9,410 nucleotides of DNA, taken from the NCBI GenBank assembly GCA_900769795.1, contig CAAGHZ010000032.1, forward strand, positions 1-9,410. Reading direction: 5' to 3'. Below, piece after piece: positions 5,765-9,410 of the stretch. Origin of the DNA: Clostridia bacterium (GTDB lineage: Bacteria; Bacillota; Clostridia; Monoglobales; Monoglobaceae). Position 1 is the first letter of the stretch. Every line of letters starts with the position of its first letter. Made by a program: the position numbers and the translations under genes. Under the pieces are notes generated by a model. It saw nothing but the letters and a program-made list of their open reading frames with translations. It was not told the origin of the DNA and did not search any database.

Positions 5765-6424
5765 TTACTTCTCAACGGCACCAAGCGCCTGCTTTGCAGC
5801 CGCCTGCTCTGCTATCTTACGATTTCTTCCGACACCTGAGCCGATAACCTTGCCCTTGTACACAGCATTAACCTTAAAACTTGGCTCGTGATCAGGGCCT
5901 GTCCTCTCAACAAGGTCATATTCTACAACATCGCTGCCCTTGTCTCTCTTTTGATAGTATCTCTGGATATCCGACTTATAATTACGAAAATCCATATCTT
6001 TTGCCGCCTCTATTGTACTTTTTAGATTATCCATTACCCATTTTCTTGCAGGCTCAATTCCACCATCTAAATATATAGCACCAAGCACAGCCTCATAGGT
6101 GTCGCAAAGAATTGACGGCTTATCCATGCCGCCGCAGTTATTTTCGGACTTACCAAACATTATACCTTTGCCAAGTCCCATCTTTTTTGCCGCTTCCGCA
6201 AGAGACTTTTCACATACCGCTCCTGCTCTTACCTCTGTTAGCCTACCCTCGTCAAAAGTCTTAAACTCGCCATAGATATATTCTGCCACAATAAACGACA
6301 AAATACTGTCCCCCAGAAACTCGAGCCTCTGGTTGCTTTCAATCCCTTTTTCATTGGCAAGAGAAATATGCGTAAGTGCGATTTTCAAAAGCTCGACATT
6401 TTTAAATTCATACCCTATATTCAT
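5765..6424 (-). CDS. rnc: Ribonuclease III
   Basis: RNase III cuts double-stranded RNA, including the precursor of the large rRNAs and structured mRNAs. The 219-residue protein has the catalytic domain followed by a double-stranded RNA-binding domain. The signature NQRLEFLGDS at 31-40 provides metal-binding Glu35 and Asp39, and CDTYEAVLGAIYLDGG provides Asp108 and Glu111. The RNA-binding domain (about 148-217) includes GPDHEPSFKV and GVGRNRKIAEQAAAKQAL. ATG 6424 must be the start: an in-frame stop lies 18 bases upstream and no other start codon comes between. The N-terminus is therefore slightly shorter than in many relatives. The ribosome binding sequence GGGTGAAGG is unusually close to the ATG. 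It lies between acpP and a radical SAM gene, and a hairpin occupies the acpP-rnc gap. Confidence 0.97.
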   Translation of the reverse strand: MNIGYEFKNVELLKIALTHISLANEKGIESNQRLEFLGDSILSFIVAEYIYGEFKTFDEGRLTEVRAGAVCEKSLAEAAKKMGLGKGIMFGKSENNCGGMDKPSILCDTYEAVLGAIYLDGGIEPARKWVMDNLKSTIEAAKDMDFRNYKSDIQRYYQKRDKGSDVVEYDLVERTGPDHEPSFKVNAVYKGKVIGSGVGRNRKIAEQAAAKQALGAVEK

Positions 6425-6449
6425 ACCTTCACCCGTCTTAAATTATAAT

Positions 6450-6475
6450 CGCCGAAGAACATCTGTCCTTCGGCG
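6450..6475 (-). promoter_or_regulatory. Stem-loop in the acpP-rnc gap, possible RNA processing or control element
   Basis: On the minus strand RNA, CGCCGAAG (6475-6468) pairs with CTTCGGCG (6457-6450). Three further pairs, including a G-U, bring the stem to 11 bp with a 4-base loop. The plus strand RNA would lose one of these inner pairs, so the structure favours the minus strand. It starts 8 bases after the acpP stop and ends 25 bases before the rnc ATG. No T-tract follows, so it is a poor terminator. A TATAAT (6442-6447) lies just after it, with AGGACA (6464-6469) 16 bases upstream inside the stem, so a weak internal promoter for rnc is also possible. Confidence 0.5.
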
Positions 6476-6483
6476 TATTTATA

Positions 6484-6717
6484 CTACTGTTTTTCTGCTA
6501 TGTAGTTTGCAAGGTCAGAAACAGTTGAAATTTTTTCTGCTTCCTCATCAGGAATCTCAATATCAAATTCCTCTTCGAGCGCCATCATAAGTTCAACAAC
6601 GTCAAGTGAGTCTGCTTCTAAATCATTAAGGAATGTTGCATCCGGTGTAACGACATCTTCGTCTACGCCAAGCTGATCAACAACAATTTCTTTAATCTTG
6701 TCTAAGATTTCGTTCAT
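6484..6717 (-). CDS. acpP: Acyl carrier protein
   Basis: This 77-residue acidic protein carries growing acyl chains in fatty acid and phospholipid synthesis. The 4'-phosphopantetheine attachment Ser37 lies in the classical motif EADSLDVVELMMALEEEF, and length and helix pattern are exactly those of AcpP. A strong GGAGGT site lies 6 bases before ATG 6717, as expected for one of the most abundant proteins in the cell. A good promoter directly upstream separates its expression from that of plsX. In Bacillus-type gene clusters fabD and fabG lie between plsX and acpP; they are missing here. A hairpin separates it from rnc. Confidence 0.98.
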   Translation of the reverse strand: MNEILDKIKEIVVDQLGVDEDVVTPDATFLNDLEADSLDVVELMMALEEEFDIEIPDEEAEKISTVSDLANYIAEKQ

Positions 6718-6760
6718 TTATGTACCTCCATAAAACAAAAATATTTATTATATTAAATCT

Positions 6761-6789
6761 AATATATCATACAACAGACATCTCGTCAA
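6761..6789 (-). promoter_or_regulatory. Strong sigma-A promoter for acpP
   Basis: On the minus strand TTGACG (6784-6789) and TATATT (6761-6766) are spaced by 17 bases, with TGA directly before the -10 box (extended -10). This is the best promoter in the window. It lies in the 113-bp gap between plsX and acpP and gives a leader of about 35 bases carrying the GGAGG site. Confidence 0.75.
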
Positions 6790-6830
6790 TACCTGTTATA
6801 TTTCTGTAATATTTTATTAAAAAGCTACGC

Positions 6831-7844
6831 TTATTCGGCTTCATCTTCTTCAAGACCATACTCGGCAATGCCCTCAGTTATATCCCCGACAAGATTGCCA
6901 TCCACAATCTTTTTACATTGTCTGATTGCATTATAAAACGCCTTGGCATTTGAACTTCCATGAGCCTTTACAACAGGGCCCCTTACACCAAGGACAGGTG
7001 CACCGCCATGCTCTGTGTAATCCATACTTGCCTTTATTTCTTTGATTCCACTCTTTACAATTAAAGCTGCGACCTTGCTCATAGCATTCTTTAAAAATAC
7101 TCCTTTGAGCATTTTAGAAAAGGCACTTCCCATACCCTCCATAAACTTAAGGATAATATTGCCCGTAAAGCCATCGCAGACAACAACATCCGCTCCGCCT
7201 AATGGAACCTCTCTTGACTCTACATAGCCAATATAGTTAATAGGCACTTCCTTTAAAAGTTTGTTAGCCTGTCTTATAACCTCTGTGCCCTTTTCTTCTT
7301 CGGTGCCGATATTTACAAGTCCTACTCTTGGGTTTTCGATCCCCATAACTTTTTTCATATAGACAGAGCCCATTATACCAAACTGCTTTAAAAATCCCGG
7401 TGTGCACTCTGCTGTTGCACCTGAATCTATCAACAGGTAGTTGCCGTTCACCGACGGCAAAACGGGCGCAAGGGCCGCACGACGGATACCCTTGATTCTC
7501 TTGACAATCAATGTTGCACCTGATATAAGTGCGCCTGTGCTGCCTGCGCTTACAAAGGCATCACCCTCGCCTTTTGCAAGAAGAGACAATCCTACTCTCA
7601 TAGAGGAATCCTTTTTGTGACGGATTGCAGCAATCGGATCATCTTCATTTGATATAACTTCTTCTGCGTTATGTATGGTTATGGCATCTCCGCTGTAGTT
7701 ACACTCAGCAAGTTCTGCCTTTACTGCTTCTTCTCTGCCGACAAGAACAACCTCTACGCCAAGTTTTTCTGCCGCTTCAACACTACCTTTAACTATTTCC
7801 TTTGGAGCGTTATCGCCACCCATAGCATCTACTATAATCTTCAT
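6831..7844 (-). CDS. plsX: Phosphate acyltransferase PlsX
   Basis: PlsX makes acyl-phosphate from acyl-ACP; PlsY then uses it for the first acylation of glycerol-3-phosphate. It acts at the inner face of the membrane. The 337-residue protein is full length. It begins MKIIVDAMGGDNAPKEIVKG and contains FVSAGSTGALISG, GATAECTP, VVCDGFTGNIILKF and GGAPVLGVRGPVVKAHGSS, all hallmarks of the family. ATG 7844 has an AAGGAG site at 7851-7856 that overlaps the pgsA stop codon, so translation is probably coupled to pgsA. The C-terminal tail (about 328-337) is acidic, which is not unusual. No FapR-type operator is seen near it. No clear terminator follows, so some transcripts probably continue into acpP. 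Confidence 0.97.
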   Translation of the reverse strand: MKIIVDAMGGDNAPKEIVKGSVEAAEKLGVEVVLVGREEAVKAELAECNYSGDAITIHNAEEVISNEDDPIAAIRHKKDSSMRVGLSLLAKGEGDAFVSAGSTGALISGATLIVKRIKGIRRAALAPVLPSVNGNYLLIDSGATAECTPGFLKQFGIMGSVYMKKVMGIENPRVGLVNIGTEEEKGTEVIRQANKLLKEVPINYIGYVESREVPLGGADVVVCDGFTGNIILKFMEGMGSAFSKMLKGVFLKNAMSKVAALIVKSGIKEIKASMDYTEHGGAPVLGVRGPVVKAHGSSNAKAFYNAIRQCKKIVDGNLVGDITEGIAEYGLEEDEAE

Positions 7845-7854
7845 TTTATTCTCC

Positions 7855-8439
7855 TTATTTAAAAGTCAAAAGACCTTTGTTTTTCCAAACATAATCCCAA
7901 CCCGAGAAAATCGTAAGAATAACCGAAACTACTACCATTATATACGTAAGCACATCCATAACACTTGCAATTATGTCTGTAGAAAACGGCATAAACTTAA
8001 AGCACATGGTAATAAGTTCAAATACCATTACTGCAATTACAAGAACAAACTGAGACACTGTTTTTGCCTTGCCCCATATGCTGGCAGCAATAACGTTGTT
8101 CTCGCCCATTGCAAGCATTCTTACACCTGTAACTAAAAATTCACGCAGTAAAACAACCATTATAATCCATGCGTTTATATGTCCTTGTCCTTTTTGCATA
8201 AAGCAAAGAAACGCACCAAATATAAGTAATTTATCAGCAATAGGGTCCATCAGTTTTCCAAAGGTTGTTACCTGATTATATTGTCTTGCAAGTTTGCCGT
8301 CAAAGTGGTCTGTAATCGCTGCCGCAAGGAAGACAACAAATGCCGCAAGAAGCCAGCCCATACCCTCCATAAGATAAAACGCCATAAAGACGGGTATCAA
8401 AACAACTCTTATAATTGTAAGTTTATTAGGGGTGTTCAT
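7855..8439 (-). CDS. pgsA: CDP-diacylglycerol--glycerol-3-phosphate 3-phosphatidyltransferase
   Basis: PgsA condenses CDP-diacylglycerol with glycerol-3-phosphate to phosphatidylglycerol phosphate, the committed step towards phosphatidylglycerol and cardiolipin. The 194-residue integral membrane protein has the complete CDP-alcohol phosphotransferase motif DX2DGX2ARX8GX3DX3D at residues 44-69, with Asp44, Asp47, Asp65 and Asp69 all present. The N-terminus MNTPNKLTIIRVVLIPVF is typical of PgsA. Hydrophobic segments at about 8-24, 28-42, 71-86, 90-108, 124-146 and 157-178 fit a six-helix membrane protein. ATG 8439 is preceded by GAAAGG at 8451-8456, a rather long 11 bases away. It lies 29 bases after rimO and 10 bases before plsX, a common clostridial order. 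The specificity could be another CDP-alcohol transfer, but the context makes PgsA by far the likeliest. Confidence 0.94.
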   Translation of the reverse strand: MNTPNKLTIIRVVLIPVFMAFYLMEGMGWLLAAFVVFLAAAITDHFDGKLARQYNQVTTFGKLMDPIADKLLIFGAFLCFMQKGQGHINAWIIMVVLLREFLVTGVRMLAMGENNVIAASIWGKAKTVSQFVLVIAVMVFELITMCFKFMPFSTDIIASVMDVLTYIMVVVSVILTIFSGWDYVWKNKGLLTFK

Positions 8440-8468
8440 ACTATCACTATCCTTTCAAAAGCGGTTTA

Positions 8469-9410
8469 TCAGCATTTTTCTGTGCCGAACAAATCATATT
8501 CCATTGATTGCTCTACAAGTACATCTGCAAATTCTCCGCTTTCTATTTTTCTGTCAGATTTAAAGAAAACCTTTCCGTCAATCTCTTCTGAATCTGCATA
8601 AGTTCTGCCATAATAGCTCTTTATAATCTCGTCCTTTTCTTCGACAAGAACGCGTACAACCGAGCCGATTTTTTTTGAGTTCTGCTCCTCAGATATTTCT
8701 GACTGAATCAACATAACCAAATCCCTACGGCGAAGCTTCTCATCTTCTTCAATCTGTCCGTCAAGGTTGTATGCAGGAGTATCTTCCTCGCGTGAGTATG
8801 CAAAGACGCCAAGTCTTTCAAATTTGATTTCTCTGACAAAATCACAAAGTTCCTCAAACTGTTCTTCCGTCTCCCCGGGGAAGCCAACAATAAGAGATGT
8901 ACGAATTATGGCATCAGGAATTTCTTTTCTTATTTTACTGATAATTTCTCTTATCTGTGCTTTGTTTGTTCTTCTGCCCATTCTCTTTAGCACGGTATCG
9001 CTGCAGTGCTGAATCGGTATATCAAAATAATTGCAAAGTTTTTCTTCTTTTGCAAAAACAGCTATAAGTTCGTCTGTCAGAAGTTCAGGATAACAATAAT
9101 GCACCCTTACCCACTCAACTCCATCGATCCTGCAAAGTCTCTCTAAAAGTTGGGGCAGTTTATACTCACCATACAAATCTTTGCCATACCTTGTGGTATC
9201 CTGTGCAATAACAACTATTTCACGCACACCATCTTCTGCCATTGCTTCTGCTTCTTTTACTATGCTTTCCATATCACGGCTTCTATACTTACCACGAATC
9301 GAAGGAATAACACAATAGGTGCAGTGGTTATCACAACCCTCAGCAATTTTTAAAAACGCTGTGTACTTTGGGGTGGTACGAAGTCTTGGCAAATTATCAT
9401 CACATACATA
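8469..9410 (-). CDS. rimO: Ribosomal protein S12 methylthiotransferase RimO, C-terminal part (5' end outside window)
   Basis: RimO adds a methylthio group to a conserved Asp of ribosomal protein S12 (Asp88 in E. coli). The frame is open to the right window edge, so the N-terminal MTTase domain (roughly the first 130 residues) is missing; 313 codons are visible. A TTG at 9392 is merely an internal leucine. The radical SAM core starts with KIAEGCDNHCTYCVIPSIRG, whose CX3CX2C binds the SAM-cleaving cluster. DIPIQHCSD, GRRTNKAQIREII and TSLIVGFPGETEEQF follow. The last 65 or so residues form the TRAM domain and end YDLFGTEKC. GKYRSRDMESIV after the cluster motif and the YDL-type ending point to RimO rather than to the tRNA enzymes MiaB or MtaB. 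It is followed 29 bases on by pgsA, a frequent neighbour in Clostridia. Confidence 0.93.
   Translation of the reverse strand, partial: YVCDDNLPRLRTTPKYTAFLKIAEGCDNHCTYCVIPSIRGKYRSRDMESIVKEAEAMAEDGVREIVVIAQDTTRYGKDLYGEYKLPQLLERLCRIDGVEWVRVHYCYPELLTDELIAVFAKEEKLCNYFDIPIQHCSDTVLKRMGRRTNKAQIREIISKIRKEIPDAIIRTSLIVGFPGETEEQFEELCDFVREIKFERLGVFAYSREEDTPAYNLDGQIEEDEKLRRRDLVMLIQSEISEEQNSKKIGSVVRVLVEEKDEIIKSYYGRTYADSEEIDGKVFFKSDRKIESGEFADVLVEQSMEYDLFGTEKC

Noticed and set aside
5758..5784. TTG at 5784 as the radical SAM gene start
   Set aside because: It would overlap rnc and add a tail not expected before the FIPHEGCPNDC region; ATG 5757 is more plausible, though its ribosome binding site is weak.
6820..6845. 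Terminator directly after plsX
   Set aside because: Only a 4-bp AAGC/GCTT stem precedes the T-run; not enough for termination.
9390..9392. A complete short RimO starting at TTG 9392
   Set aside because: The frame continues without a stop to the window edge, and the sequence before it fits the linker ahead of the radical SAM core, so the gene is only cut by the window.

Overview
The window reads as a chromosomal housekeeping segment of a low-GC Gram-positive anaerobe of the class Clostridia. The grounds are AT-rich DNA, GGAGG-type ribosome binding sites, sigma-A-like promoters, the gene order rimO-pgsA-plsX-acpP-rnc-(radical SAM gene), and an intergenic palindromic repeat of a style I recall from gut Clostridia. 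The species cannot be named from the sequence alone. All 9410 bases are accounted for by 12 protein genes, two of them cut by the window edges, and gaps no longer than about 155 bases. I see no tRNA, rRNA, CRISPR array, transposase or phage gene.

Left part (1-3110). A truncated metallo-beta-lactamase-fold hydrolase and an amidohydrolase run on the plus strand as one unit. They converge, at a perfect bidirectional hairpin terminator, on a minus-strand pair: NfeD-like membrane protein, then SPFH/stomatin-like protein. Further right is a single minus-strand lipoprotein gene with a DUF4430-like domain and its own promoter.

Middle (3111-4788). A divergent promoter region drives the lipoprotein gene leftward and hisH-hisF rightward. 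HisH and HisF together form imidazole glycerol phosphate synthase of histidine biosynthesis. No other his gene is in view. hisF ends in a 145-bp gap packed with hairpins: a minus-strand terminator next to the hisF stop, a plus-strand GC-rich terminator, and a multi-hairpin intergenic repeat.

Right part (4789-9410). A minus-strand train reads, in transcription order, rimO (5' end outside the window), pgsA, plsX, a 113-bp gap with a strong promoter, acpP, a hairpin, rnc, and an Elp3/YhcC-like radical SAM gene. It joins ribosomal protein S12 modification, phospholipid synthesis (PgsA, PlsX, acyl carrier protein) and RNA processing (RNase III). The Bacillus-type fab genes between plsX and acpP are absent, and smc-ftsY, which often follow rnc in Firmicutes, do not follow here. 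Transcription instead ends at the repeat-rich junction with hisHF.

Nothing here convincingly shows a new biological system. The points most worth a second look are the composite repeat at the rnc-operon/hisHF junction, the strand-biased hairpin just upstream of rnc, and the solitary DUF4430-like lipoprotein.
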